A stretch of 64,000 nt of DNA. It comes from Phytoseiulus persimilis. Taxonomy: Eukaryota; Arthropoda; Arachnida; Mesostigmata; Phytoseiidae. Position numbers and translations under genes: made by a program. The stretch lies in the NCBI GenBank assembly GCA_037576195.1, contig CM075102.1:42466745-42530744 (forward strand), written 5' to 3'. The notes under the pieces were generated by a model that did no database searches, was not told the DNA's origin, and was given only the letters and a program-made list of their open reading frames with translations. Positions 22,209 through 34,869 of the stretch are shown here, piece after piece (the stretch's first letter is position 1; each line of letters starts with the position of its first letter).

Positions 22209-25200
22209 GAGTTGGAATCTGTTGCTTCAAAAATTTTCTTGCTCCCTCTCGGAAAGCTCCATTTTTCATCGCGAAACAGCACTTGCTCTACCTGATAATG
22301 GTGCTTTGCAGCCGGTCGCAGCCATACCGACCGGACGGGGTCATAAAAACTCTCGAAACGTTCCCTTTTTCTCGGACGTGTTCCGAACATTTTTTTTCCT
22401 CGTGCTCTGAGTCTGGTTCGGGGAGAATCGCTCTCACAATTCACCCGCGCACCCGTCCTCTCGCCCACTTTTCCAAATAAGAAATTGATCTCAAAGATAA
22501 AGAGTCTGGCCGGACTCTCCGATCCCCAGGGGTTGTAACGGCCCAGCCAATCGAACTGGAGATGGAATTCGAGAGTGATGAAGGAGCCGAATGGGTTCGT
22601 TCTGCTTTCGAGAGAGGAGAATTTTGAATGATTCGATCGACTCCCATTTTCAGTGAAATGCAATGCACTTTAACGCGGCCTGTTATCGCTTCCTGCAGCT
22701 CGAAACGCTTCCCGTACATGGAGACTGGAGAGATACGAGCCTATATTTTACGCCGCGTGCGGCATCCCCATAAAGGCTTCGGCATCGTTCGAGACGGAGT
22801 GTTCCAGAGACTACGAGGAGGGCGCATCTCTCGACTTCATACTGGGAGGGAATGTGCATCGTCTTCTCCCCTGCTATCCGTGCGTACGCCTCGGGTGTTC
22901 CCGTTCTACGCCCACGCCCGCTCTAATAGCCGAGATTGCGCCCGCCGTTTGTTGCTCTCGGTGACAATCGGAACCATCCGCCCGGGAGACGGTATGACGC
23001 GAGGTGAAACGTTGTCTTCGATGGAGCTCAGGTGTTGGAGTCACGATTCCGCGAGCTCTGGAAAATATCTCGTGGAGACGGAACATTCGGGTGGCAGACG
23101 TTGGGACAATAGTGGGAGACAAGTGACGCATATGCCGATACGACCAGCCTCCCCGAAAGTGCGTCCTGCCACGAATAGTCTCGCTGGGAGATAGTTGTGA
23201 CATATTTTCAGAAACCATCAGCTTCGTGAACGAATAGAAAACACAGCCGTTGTCGAGCCAACCGCAGAAGCGAGTGACGCGGTGATGAAGTCTGCTACTC
23301 CGAGTGAGGCGGATGGAGCTCCTGGCGCTTCCAGTTCGGCATTGTCAACAGATTTTAGAATTGCTCCGTTTCGGTCCCTTTCGCGCCCCTCCTTGCGGGC
23401 TCGGCACATTCTCTGCAGGAGGCTTCTGGACGCTCACGACACCTGTTTTCATGAAGAGCGCAAGAGCTCGAATGGTCTGAACGAGCCACAAACAGCCTTA
23501 GTGGGTTAATCGCAAGAAACGTGGAAGTATTTTTGTCTCTGAGGCGAAGTGTTCCGAGGGGAGCCAACAAGAAGGGATCCAAAGCGGACGAGGGTTGCCG
23601 TCGAGGAACAAGTGCGTCTCGAAGAAGAAGATTGCTCGAGTGGGAAATTTGAAATAGACCTGCGACACGAGCTCAGCTCAAAAGCCTTCGTTGTCGGAAC
23701 GCCGGTCTCGAAATCGAATCGAGAGTTATGACGCTATGTCTGTCGACGTCAAGCTTTTTCCGATCAAGTTCTGTGAATGACGTCTTTCCTCTCGGGATAT
23801 TTCTGTGTGAAACTCTGGTCTCTCCTCTCGGAGACGGTGCCTCCGAGAAACATTGCCTCGCCTCGAAACTAAGACCAATGACGAGGATGGAATCGCAAGG
23901 GAATTCGTGGGGCAATTCACAGACCTGACTTCGAGAGGTAATCAAACGCTAAGCGGTCTCTCAACAGAACTCTCGTCAAGCAGAGACTCCAGGTCTCTCA
24001 TGCCAGCTCCTGCCGAGCACTCGAAACCCCCCTCCCCCAGAAATCCGAGAAATCGATGAGAAGGATCACAGAGGAAATCATTCTCGCAGCTGCTGCTGCA
24101 TGTTGCAGATGCATCTCCCGCTATCAGGACGGCTCCGCTCGAGTTCCAGCGCACTTGAGTTGTCGGTTCCCTCTCCTTGAGTCTCTGCCCTCCTGCAGCT
24201 CCTCGCGTGCTCATCCACGACCTCGCATACAGCTCGAATCATCGAGTCGGGTCGATGAGACATCATTGCAAGACGTCATCAGCCAGGGCGTTATCGATGG
24301 CAGCGTTGAGAATGATGATGGAGGAGGAAGGAAAATTGAACTTGGAGCGGAAGTACAGAAAACACAGGAAACACAGCGAAGAAGGTTTCAAGCTCAGAGG
24401 AGCAGACGAGCGAACGGAAGTTCACGGGAACTCCTCGTCGTCCGTGTATCCATGCGGTCAGTGGCGAAGAAACAAAAGATTCCATTTTCCTGCTAACGAC
24501 ACGTCCGGTCAGCTTACTGGGACGGAAGTCGTGTTGGGCTCCGATGGTAGAAGCCATCTGTCGCCAGTCAGCTCTCTAGCCATTCAGTTAGTCGAGCCGC
24601 CAGGCAGGTAGCGTTCCTCCCGACGGCAACTTGATGGTCGCTCTCCGGTCTTCAGGACGACCATCAGGTGACGAAAACTCCTGGTGATGATCATGATGAC
24701 GGCCGGCCAAAATGGCCGCGGGGAGGAAAGGAGAAAGGATCTCCTCTACCATTTCGATGACGTCCGGCGCGTTGGAAACTCCGATGCGGCGAACTCATGA
24801 TCTTCTCCGAGCTCACGACTCGTGACTCCTTGGACTCTAGTTTCGAATGTTTTCTTCGGCTATCCCAGGGGGGTAAAAGACGGTGGCTTTCGATGGTATT
24901 TTCTCAAGGATAGCTATATCTCCTCGATCTGCGCTCGCCCCGGCACTAGAAGTGGTCAAAGGCGAGCCGGGAAACACACGCGTCAGAAACCTCGAACGAT
25001 ACGAGGTCTTCTACTCATACTTTGTATCCGGGATCGCTACAACTGCATGTCTTTCCATGAAATCCCCCATACGGTATCGGTCAGTGGAGGAACAACCACG
25101 GCGTACCTCTGCTCTAGAAGCCTCAACGTCTCGAAGCGGGAACCGGAGGAGATATGTCTCGAACTGATTGGTTTCTCGAACTTGGAACACGATGCCTTGA

Positions 25201-27163
25201 GGGTTTCTCATGATTCTCTAGTTTCAAATGGTTGCTCCGTGAGATTCGCCTTTCTCGAAAGGGGGGTAGCCTTCGCTGTCCGGGCCCCATGAAACATTCG
25301 TCTCGATACCCGACGATGTCCATCTCTGACTCTGTTGGCCTTGCCGAACACATTTTGTCACGTAGGCGTCCCTCGTTGTGGCGCGAAAACCGAGAATGAC
25401 ACTGGCAAGTATGTTCGGAAGCGAAGATAACGCTCATATGATTGAACCGCGGATTTTCGACGTCCTCGTAATCATCGATTCGCCCGGAGACGTCAAAAAC
25501 GGAAATTCGGAATCGCTCCGGTTCGATCGTGTCTTCTCCCGTCCGTTCCTTCCGGCCATGAATCACTGTCACTCAGCCGGAGAGCCGCGAGCCAGCGACG
25601 ACTCTGAGAGCCACTTGACGATTCCTAATGCCGTTGCGCAAGTCAATAAAAACCCTGTGCCCCGAGCAAGCCAGCAAGGAAGCGGCTGGCGAACGTTCCG
25701 TCGGCCGAACGGACACACCGACGGATGACGACTTTTTTCGCGCAACGAATCCCCGGCAAGAAACGCTTCTCAGCCAGCAGCGAGCTCTGCTCGGTGGTGC
25801 TCTCGCTTTCTCGTCGCACAGTCGCTTGCGAAGAAGCGCATCTTCAACTCGAATAGTAGACGCTCCGTCGGATAAAAACTTCCTCGAGACTTCTCGTCAA
25901 TCCGACGACCAGAACAGAAAGGCTGTGCGTGAGTTTGTCTGACACGGGTCTCCATTCTGTCGTCAGTTTCCAAACTGGAGCTGTGATGAGGGACGCAATA
26001 GATTTTTCCATGCTCGAATGCTCGACGATGAAACTCTACTGCTCTTGAGAGGCTTGCTTCGTTTGACCGTGGTCGCGAGCGGTGTATCGCAGCAGCAGTA
26101 GAGTTGACGCATGGGGCCATGTCCAAGACGATTCCGTCTCGGAGTTGCATCGAGTGCAGAATTATTACCATTGACGATGCCGGAGATGGATCGCAAACAA
26201 GTTGCGAGCAACTCGAGGAATTATCGACCTGGGAATAGACGGTCAGCTCGCTGACGGTTCTCTCCCGTCATGGATCATGAAGGCGAGCGCGAGCCGGAGG
26301 CGTTCTCAATATAAGCATTTATGAGGGGAAAATGGATTATTCATGAAACAAGTAACATTCACGAGATAGGAACGGTGTGTGAGGAATAATGCACACTAGC
26401 GTCTCTGCCTGGGGAAGAGGCTGTTCATTATTGTACGAAAAACCTTGAAATGCTGTTACTCTAAGCGTTGGCAAAAGATCCTCATCGGACCCGAGATCGA
26501 GTCGAGCATACTCAGGAAAGTTTGTGAAGATGTCTATCTGGAAGGGTTCGAGAATGCTCCGCAGCACTCGATCCAGGAGCTCTCAACCAGCCAGTTAGGG
26601 TTGCACCCTTGGAATGCACCAAACAAAAAATGATTACGCGAGATATTCTCGACTGATCTCGAAGACTACCGACGCTAGCAGCTTCCGTCTTCTCTGGGCT
26701 GCCTGTTCGAACGATAGGAGCCGAGTGGGAGAACGCGGATACCGAATAACGCTGGATACACCCACCAGGGAGCCGGAGGTTCTATAGAAGTGTTTGAGTC
26801 TGTTCTTGCTCGAACATTTCCGATGGGGAATCCTCCACCCTTACCTGCACCGGGGAACTCCATCAAGCTGCTGATGAACATTTCCGACGAACTCCCCTGC
26901 TTCATTTTCTCGGATCCATCGAGATCCCTGTTCGAAAAGCTCTGCTCTGCGCTGATACTTTCGTAAAAGCAGATGAGCAGCTCTTGGAAAATACTCCTAC
27001 TCTAGCGTTTTCTAGGGTCGCGTCCTCTGGGGTCGGAAACCTTGACTGATTCCGGGTGCATAGCGAAACGATCTGAGACCGTTGGCGCTATGCAGCTCGG
27101 AATTCGGGGAGCCTCTATCACCGGATTCGCCAATTCCTATATTCGCTGGAAGCCAGTAGAGTA
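22209..27163. other. No supported gene; scattered exon-like segments
   Basis: Best segment: a + frame from about 22693 (acceptor CTTCCTGCAG) to the stop near 22963, Cys-containing and opposed by few other frames. A + frame ending at donor GTGAGT near 25931 is the next best. A 9-base inverted repeat (TGATGGTCG/CGACCATCA) lies near 24632-24667. No model joins these in frame. Confidence 0.3.
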
Positions 27164-27380
27164 CCCCCAAAATCCCGCAGATAGCGAACCCTTTTTTTAG
27201 ATTTACTGTGAGGAAAACGGATCTGATAACGAGCTTATCAGACAATCAAATTGTTAGATGACGAACTCGTCAGGGAACGAGCTCATCATATAGCGAATTC
27301 GGCAAACAACGATATTATCTGACGCGGTTTTCCGAGAAAAAAACGAAAAAAGAAGGTTCGTTATCTGCGGGATTTTAGGG
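27164..27380. mobile_element. MITE copy 1 (217 bp, TA target duplication)
   Basis: The ends form a terminal inverted repeat of about 30 bases: the left end reads AAATCCCGCAGATAGCGAAC and the right end is its near-perfect complement (GTTCGTTATCTGCGGGATTT). TA flanks both sides, the target duplication of Tc1/mariner-type elements. No coding capacity. The interior contains several degenerate copies of GACGAGCTCGTC-like motifs, giving more self-complementarity. A related copy lies at 36042-36260. Confidence 0.85.
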
Positions 27381-28373
27381 TATACTCGGTGCGTCGACCT
27401 CGAACGGTTCTCATGTTGTATCCGCTGCGTGTCCCACGTTGTCTCCTCATGACGGGGAAACTAGACAAGCATAAACCCACTTGAGGAGGGGAGTTGGAGT
27501 GCAATGTCCATCGCCTCCTCATCTTGAAGAATGTCGTGGAGGTCATGAAAGAAAACGACCCCACAGTCTCAGGGGAAACCACCAGGAACTAGCGACATGG
27601 ATCGATGCACCGAACAAGCGCGGCGGCTGGTGGGAGCTCTACCGCCTCGGTTTTCGCCCGGAGGGACACCTTTGAATTCTTTGGATAAACTCCCCCGCGA
27701 TTCGCTGCTGTGTTTCCCCTCGCTTGGCAGCGACATTGGGAAACTCACCTGAGCTGTTTCAGCTCCCTATCCCGAGGAATCAGCGCAGCTCGGAGACGTT
27801 GCAACTGAATTATTCCCGTCGAAATACTGAGAAAGTTGGAGCGCCATCGATGATAGCATACGGTGTCGATAGCTAGACTGAAAATCTGAACTTCGACAGA
27901 GCGAGAGTCTCTGATAGCCGGTCCTTATTGGAGCGGAAGCGAAACATGAGAATCACACGTCGAGCGCGCCCCGCCTCAAACGAACATGAGTAATTTTCCC
28001 CGATTTGCAACTCTGGGAAAGTTTCATGTCGGCATCGCCGACGAAATGGACTCTTTTATGTCTCGGAACTATTGAGCGATTCGAACAGTTCCATGTTCCA
28101 GCTTTTAAAAATCTTTACATTTCCAGAATACAGATGGACCAGAGGAATCGGTCGAACAGATAGCAAACTGTCATGAGTCGCTCAAGCTTACCGGCTTCCC
28201 ACTTCGAGCATATGCCGACCGTTGATTGCTGCACGGAATCATTTGACAGTTTACACGGATGACGCATGTATGGGAAGCATATGACAGTTTTCTCTTAGTG
28301 ATTAAAAGACTCTTGCGGACCTACCGTGGCCCGATCCCTACCATGAATTACCTGCAAAACCGATCATCTAGAG

Positions 28374-28586
28374 AAGTGGTTCTCAAAGTGGTCGATATCG
28401 ACCCCTGGGGGTCGATGGCCGATCTCCGGTTTACAGAGGTGATGCCGGGATGGATTCGACCATACTTCTTGGCGTCCACGTAGGTGGATCAAGGGTCGAC
28501 GGTCGACCCCTTGAGGGACGGCAGTCCATAAACTTCAACGAAGTCGCCCAGGGGGTCGATGGGTCAGTGGAGTTTGAGAACCACTG
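28374..28586. mobile_element. Non-autonomous hAT-type element (213 bp)
   Basis: Flanked by a perfect 8 bp duplication ATCTAGAG (28366-28373 and 28587-28594), the target length of hAT transposons. The ends are inverted repeats: AAGTGGTTCTCAAA on the left against TTTGAGAACCACTG on the right, matching the CAGxGGTTCTCAA end of hAT families of the Buster/SPIN kind apart from the first base. The interior holds palindromes GGTCGATATCGACC and GGGTCGACGGTCGACCC and no open frame for a transposase, so it would need one in trans. A perfect duplication suggests a fairly recent insertion. Confidence 0.88.
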
Positions 28587-28745
28587 ATCTAGAGAGTTCT
28601 CCCCACATGTTTCGCACTCAACCGCTTTAAACAGATATTTATCGGAGTCCGCTAGGAAGCAACGGAACTCCAGAGCATCTTTAACATCTACCTTGAAAGT
28701 GTGAACCGTGGTACTACGAGACCACCGAGTTCGACGACCACATAC

Positions 28746-29259
28746 ATGGCTTTGGGATCATTCGCAAGACTGCCTCTAACCATAAATTCGTGCTGCTATG
28801 GGGTATCCAAGAAAAAACATCTTGGCGAGAATGGCTCCCCGAACATCCGTAACCCTACAAACCTCCTGAGCGAGCCGGACCGAGCAGGCCCTCCGGACTT
28901 CTCTGCGCCGCGCCCTGAGATTCGGACACCCGCAGCAATGACGGCTCGTTCACCTAATCGACCATCCCGTGAATCGTGGGTATCCGATGGGCAAGCCAAT
29001 GATGGGAACCATTCCCAATTTCAGGTGAAGGTGAATTTGTGCGAAAGCTTCCGAGCTCGAAGCATTCCTTCACGTTGAATGGAATCAGTTTTCGAAGTTT
29101 CATTTCCTCTTCGGGAAGTGGACTCTGGAGAAACTTCCTCTCCGCAGATCTCAGTCTTGTTTTGGAACAAGTCCGGGAGCAAGAAGAATGTGTAACGCGA
29201 TCAAGTTCGTTATCGAGATTTTGGCCAGCCAGCTGGCCTTACGCGCAGACATCGCTTAA
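28746..29259 (+). CDS. Candidate two-exon gene, unknown protein
   Basis: Exon 1 (from ATG at 28746, or from an upstream exon in the same frame) runs to 29024 and ends at a good donor, CAG then GTGAAG. Exon 2 starts at 29089 after GGAATCAG and runs 56 codons to TAA at 29257-29259. Both junctions are phase 0 and the intron is 64 bases. Exon 1 is polar, rich in Pro, Ser and Arg. Exon 2 has basic and hydrophobic stretches (FVIEILASQLALRADIA at the end). No domain recognised. The hAT element lies about 160 bases upstream. A different + frame is open across exon 2, which lowers confidence. Confidence 0.33.
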
Positions 29260-29281
29260 CCTTGACGAGAGAAACAAATGA

Positions 29282-30329
29282 AGCCCTCCATTTTGGAGCA
29301 TCCGCGTCGAGGCTCAGAACTTCCATATTCGGCGGAAGCTACACTCACCCATGCGCTTAGCGATGTTTCGAGCCCTTGATTTTCGAACTTTTTCCCCGTG
29401 TATCCCCATTCCTGTGCCTCTTTCCCGTGCAGCCTATGAGCTCCACGGGCAGCCTCTCACCGAGCCCAAGGTCACGCAGAATAACGCTGAATGCCCTCGA
29501 ATTTTTCATGTGAACCCCGATTGAGGATCACTGTTTTGGCCGATTGTGATTGATCGCTTGACGCAAAAACGGACTCCCTCTGAATCAGTTCATCTACAGG
29601 CTCCTTCAATCTATTTGTCCCGTCGATGATGTTTGAGCTGTTTGCATTGACGGACCGAAACTCCTGCTTATGCTCCGAGCTTGAGTCGATGTGTCTTCTC
29701 GAGTTAACTCGCCACAGACTCGGTAGTTAGTCAAAGCGCAATCTTTGAGCGGAATCCATCGTTGCAAGAAAACACCTACCAATATTCGAGTTCCCATTTT
29801 TGTTCTCTATGTTTGAGGATGCAAGACTAACGACAAAGACATTTCCGGGGGATACTTTCCGGGTTCCGGGACCATGAGTGTGACCTTCTCCGGACGCCTC
29901 GGGGAGTTAAGCAGTTGGACAATTCTCAGAATTCTTGATAATATATGGCTATAAAAAATCTCGAGTGGGCTCAGTACAGATGAGCTCGAGAGCCTGAAAT
30001 CTCAACCTCTGATAAATGCTCCTTTCTCGGAAAAAGTGAACGAGACTGCAGTGTTGGTTGCTGAGCCGTGGCCGCGAGCCACAGAGCACATCGAAGTCAG
30101 ATTCGTTCGCATGAACCTCTGAGTTGATAAAACGAATTTTCGCAGCCAACTGAAGTAAGCGCTGAACTGTTCCCCATCCGGGCTGAGTGTTTTTGTAGAC
30201 GCGTATTTCGACAACCTTCAGATCGTACGGTTTCCACGATATCAAAATTGACGGAGACTCTATTGTTGTCTTATTGCTTCCGCTATTTTCCTTCTGTTTG
30301 CGCTCTCATGCTCCGCTTCAACGTTGTGC
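29282..30329. other. No supported feature
   Basis: Only short open frames on both strands, without convincing splice sites. Confidence 0.4.
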
Positions 30330-30695
30330 TTATTCCGAAGCGCTACTGACAGCTCCATCCAAGAAGAAAATATGCTCCGACCAAAGATGCGTCGGAACAC
30401 AATCGGCAGCTGAGCACAGAGCACACTTTGTGGATCTTTTGTAGGCAGGAGGATAAGCCGATGATCTCTCGCTCAAAACGTCGATGCTACGCATCACAGA
30501 GAGCCCCATCCAGGGACTGAAATATATGCCTGTATTCACGATGCCGTGGCAAACAGTGAGCCTCAGTTGCGAGCCCTTCTGGACTACCTCAATGACAAAC
30601 AGACCAGCGTTATCAGCACGTTCTTCCGAAACCATGAACCAGAGTCGATCTGAGCGGCTACCGATTCCTCCGTGGCCAATGATCCACTGCTGCAT
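30330..30695 (-). CDS. Candidate ORF of 121 codons, unknown
   Basis: ATG at 30695, TAA at 30330. The product has a regular mix of hydrophobic and charged residues (LWFMVSEERADNAGLFVIEV) like a folded domain, and four Cys towards the end (KCALCSAADC). I do not recognise it. A + frame of similar length overlaps, so it could be a shadow. It could also be a fragment of a transposon protein. Confidence 0.22.
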   Translation of the reverse strand: MQQWIIGHGGIGSRSDRLWFMVSEERADNAGLFVIEVVQKGSQLRLTVCHGIVNTGIYFSPWMGLSVMRSIDVLSERSSAYPPAYKRSTKCALCSAADCVPTHLWSEHIFFLDGAVSSASE

Positions 30696-31006
30696 GGGTC
30701 GTTATTGGCACCCTGCGGTCGCCTCCGTGTTATTCTCCCTCGATCCGTATGTTGATGTCTCGATTCCGCGAGTCCGAACCCCGTGCGAAAAGGAAGCCCG
30801 TCTCAAGCGAACCGCTGTTGATGGAATCGGCCCATCTCTCCATTTCTTCCTCTTCTCGAGGACCCCTTCTGGAGCATGGACCCGCCTTCCGGCCGAGCGG
30901 CATGGCGTATCTTCCTCCGTTTTACTTTCAGCTTGCTTCGTTCCCGGCACCTTCACCGCTCGTTTCGACCAAAGAGCCGACTGACAGCCAGGACCCGGAT
31001 ACATAG

Positions 31007-32695
31007 CATCCAGATTTGCATGAGATTGTCTCTAATCGTAACCTCTCCATGCCTCCAGCCACAGATCGTCATTGCGCTGAAATTTGAACTCTCAAAGAAC
31101 TCATGAATTATCTATGAGCCCGGACAGAGCGCCGCTACTACTGCTGCTGCCGCCGAGTCTGTTTTCGTGTTCCTAAGTGAACGAGATGAAAGGGAAAGAC
31201 GTAACGTTTAGACACAAGTTAAACATCTCCTCGACCTGAGTGGAGCGAACGTCTTCGCTTTGCGAATATTCATGAGTCTCGGAAGCTGAAACGAGCTCGA
31301 AAGCGGAAAAACATCTCGTTCAGTGATCGTAACTCCCCACAGGGCACTTTGTCACTGCGTCGGACGTGATTGTCGGACCAGCGACTTGGTGGATTCGAAT
31401 CATCTTCCGCCCTTAGAATGAGGGAGGGTCACAACTAGAGTTGAGGAACATTTTCCGACGACGACTTTTTCTCTCGAGGAAAACGGTACGGACCCCTTCC
31501 ACAATGCAAAATCCACAAAGAGAATCCGAGCTAAATTTGCTGACCTAAAAAGCGCGGGCGCTCCGGATACTTTCACCTCGGTTTGGGTGGCGTTTCCTCG
31601 AAAACAGGAACGGAAAGTTACGACGGAGGTCTCGAAGCCCGAGTGGCTCCCTTGTTGTTAGCAGAGGCGGGTGCTGGGCGTGTTCGTCCTCACGACGGAC
31701 CTGACTGTCCGACTACATGTTACGCTAGCCGTCGTCGTCGCAATCCTGCATGATGCATCAGCTCATTATCGATGACGAGCGCCGACAGTGGACGACTCGG
31801 GTGGGGTCTGCTCGCTAACTCACTGCCGGCTAGGTGCTCATGTTCGTAGCGGCTGCTCGGGCAAGCTGACAAACAGAACGCCACACTGCTGGAGCAGGTT
31901 GCATATCGTGCGCGAACATGCATGTCGCTGACAGCTGGAGAAATATCCGGTGACAGCAGTTGCCGATGAGCCTCTGAAGAGTCTATTATCGGATGACTTG
32001 AGCAAAGAACAAAGTGCGCCTCACAAGGCGAGCGTCGAACCGCGGGAGCCACTGAAGCGGCGGGGATCCGCGCCGGCTGGATGCGGGGACCTGCAAAGAA
32101 GCTACTTCTTGCGCAAACAGCCTGCCAGTAATGGCCGCCCCCGACACCCAGTTCCGCAAACTCACCGGGAAGTTTGCCTACCGGAACATTTAGTTGTTTC
32201 GCAACAAAAGAGTTCAATGCCTCACAATCAATGGCAAGAAAATCTCCCCCGCAAAAAGCTACAAAGAAACTTCATCTCGAAGCTGAGCTTTGTCAGACCG
32301 AGCCTCGAAGTCTCACGTGACCGCCCCCAGTGAAAACTTCGAATTCGGATCACCGAGCAGGCCTCAAAAACGAACGGCGGTCGAGTATTTTATCTGAGCG
32401 CTCGCGGCGAATTTCCGTTGAGGTTTGATCGAGTTAGCAGTCATGGAGCAGTGAGCGGTCAGAGGCTCTCTCCTACTTCGGAATCCGGGCAACGATTGTC
32501 ATAATTCGATTCTTCCTATCTAACTGGCTCGACAAAACGACTCGGGGGCAGTCGGGCAAAAAAGCAGAATAGAGGAAACGTGAAACTATTCTCAAGAAAG
32601 TTCCTCCGAAATCCCTCTCGTTCGAGATTAGCGGGATTCTCGGCTCGCATGAACGAAATTGAACTCAATTGATTCGGATCACTAGCTCTCCGCAG
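31007..32695. other. No supported gene
   Basis: A 165-codon - frame (31720-32217) and a 127-codon + frame overlap; neither has splice support or a known motif. Confidence 0.35.
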
Positions 32696-33376
32696 GAACA
32701 AAGGAGCAGCGGGCCGTCATCAGCAGCCGCGTGTGTGTCACTATGACACTCTGCGCCGGGAATGAGGAACAGGACGTTAACAAAGAGAAATATAGAAACT
32801 TGTGGGGAGGAACAACCAGCGTAAGAGGCCTTCGCAGCACACAGGGCGCAGAGGATTTGCATTCGGAACAAAGTTCCAAAAGACCTCCCTTGTACCGAGA
32901 ACCGTCCAACAAGACCTCCGAAGCGGCTAAAATGCTGGAAACAGTTTCAAGCAAATGTAAATTGAATTCCTCGACTTGCGTTTCTGCTCACAGCGGAGGA
33001 CAAATCCGCAACCGGACGCTGTTGTTGTCTGAATTCCGCTTGTTTGAAGACTGGGCCTCGGAATTCGTGGATAAACTCCGCAGCGTCGCCGGCCGGCGTC
33101 AGTTTGCTCGCCTGCGGTCACTTCCTTCAGGAGCTTCTCGCGTTCAGCGGCACTTATCCAACTCCGGGACCCTCGCCTCACACAGTAGGAGCAGCCGCAA
33201 GCATGAGCTCTCACTGTCACCGAGAGGAGCTTTTCAAGATGAGGACGTCAAGGATTAGATCTTTGAATCATTTGCACTCGACCAGCCCATCGGGAGTTCC
33301 CATCAGCCCGCGTCGACCCCAGAAGATTCCGAGTGTAACGGGAGGCAACGCAGTATTTGAACGAGCCTCGGCTTAA
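32696..33376 (+). CDS. Candidate two-exon gene, unknown protein
   Basis: Exon 1 follows an acceptor (CTCTCCGCAG) and reaches a good donor (AGC then GTAAGA) at 32821 in phase 0. Exon 2 begins at 33131 after CACTTCCTTCAG, phase 0, and runs 81 codons to TAA at 33374-33376. Exon 2 encodes a Pro/Ser-rich tail (GTYPTPGPSPHTVG, then PSGVPISPRRPQKIP), typical of a disordered C-terminus. Alternatively, exon 1 without splicing stays open for 187 codons to TAG at 33256-33258. Both are plausible; the splice sites favour the two-exon form. Function unknown. Confidence 0.3.
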
Positions 33377-33870
33377 ACAAGTCGCTCACAGAACCGTACG
33401 GACGATCAAGCATAGAGTGGATAGATGAAGAGATGAATGAATCGATCCATCGGTCGATCGCAGTGCATCGTTTCCCAAACTTTCGATGCAGCAACGCTTA
33501 CCTCGACACGCGGGGCTGTACTGCGTTGGCGCGAACGTTGACGGCCCAACTAACGGAACGCCGGCGATGAGAAGGAAGCAGAGCACGACGGCCGGCGCAC
33601 GTGGAACACCTCATTCTTCTTGTGTCCACAAGAGGCGCTTCTGTGGGCGCAAATGAATGGCCTGCATATTCTGATAAGACTGATAATTATTTCAAAGCTC
33701 GATAATCAGCTTCGCGTTCATCAAAAGCTCTCCGATGCGGAGGAGGATTTTCCCGTGCTACTTACTGGCCGAGCCGGACTCCAGGAGGGATCGGGCAGAA
33801 CTCATGCGTCCCTCACCTCGTGCGTCTCTTCGTTGAGGCCCCATTCGCCCCGAATTTTCCCTGTGGTCAG

Positions 33871-34202
33871 GTGTCGACGACAACCTGGATCCCGAGGCCC
33901 GAGCAGCGGCTTCAGACGAAAAAGTTCATTATGCTGAAAGCGAGCTCCGTTTGTGGAAGCAACAGTGCCCCCGATTGTGAGTCGCGCTTCAGCGGGGAGT
34001 CCCTTGGTGGTGAAACAATTCGGAGAAAAAAAGCGTCGACGACAAACAGCTGGCGTTTCACGGAACGGCCGCAAACAGAGTTCGTGCCTCAAAGTCACCA
34101 TGCTCGAGACCTGAAGGGACGAGCAGTTTTGCTTTCAGAGCCACAAGAGCCCAACTCTCGGCCGACGAGCTCGGCACTAGCCCGCAGCGATTGCTTCATT
34201 GA
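33871..34202 (+). CDS. Candidate exon pair, unknown protein
   Basis: 33871-33976 lies between an acceptor (TTTTCCCTGTGGTCAG) and a donor GTGAGT. The product is acidic and helical in character (DPEARAAASDEKVHYAESEL). It ends in phase 2, and an exon starting at 34139 after TTTTGCTTTCAG continues that frame for 20 codons to TGA at 34200-34202. The region is also covered by a 146-codon + frame without splicing (33820-34260), so the model is tentative. Confidence 0.22.
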
Positions 34203-34420
34203 ATTCAAGGAGAAAACATTCCGCCCAAGGCCGCTCGCAGGGTTCAGCGTTCTTGCGTAGCTCTGCATCTTTCTCGGAAAATCGCGCACTAACCTCAACT
34301 GACGGCAACCAGCAAAACGAATTCATGACTGCTCCAGAACTCTCTCCTTCGGGTCGGTGTAGCAATTTTTCATGACGAAGACTTACAAGCTTACAGTTCA
34401 GCAAACGTTTGTTGTTGCAG

Positions 34421-34626
34421 GACGATTCATTCATGTGAAGGAACCGCATGCTCAGAAGATCCTCGTTAACTACGGGAAGCATGGAAACACGGTGGACCCG
34501 CGATACGGGAGCATGAATTTGAATCACGGTAGCCAGATGCGGAAGGGTCCAAGACGCAGCTCGAGCGACGCAAGCGTGACCATCTCAACCGCGGTTCGTG
34601 ATCCGCAGTTGACTCCACCACGATGA
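34421..34626 (+). CDS. Candidate terminal exon, basic Ser-rich tail
   Basis: A good acceptor (TTTGTTGTTGCAG) precedes 68 codons ending in TGA at 34624-34626. The product starts with a charged stretch (FIHVKEPHAQKILVNYG) and ends as a basic Ser-rich tail (MRKGPRRSSSDASVTIS), a plausible phosphorylated C-terminus. No competing frame of this length exists except a - frame covering its first part. The exon needs a phase 1 partner upstream, which I did not find. Confidence 0.33.
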
Positions 34627-34852
34627 ATGAGATTCGTTCGTGCCGGAGGGCTATATTATGGAGGCTCCGACGACGTCAACCGTATGATTTCTTCTATTAC
34701 GTTTGAACATGAGGAAATCGGATTGGAAATCGCAGCTTCCGTTCGCTCGCTCGGCGGTCCCATTCTTGCTTGCTACAAAGCCATTCCAGACAAAAGCCAT
34801 TTATAAAAACGACGCCTCGCCTTCGAGAGATCTTTTCAAGAGTCGTTCTTGA

Positions 34853-34869
34853 CCCCCCCCCCCCCCCCC
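34853..34869 (+). repeat. Poly-C tract (17 C)
   Basis: An uninterrupted run of C, followed by more C/T-rich sequence. Length may be unreliable in the assembly. Confidence 0.9.
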
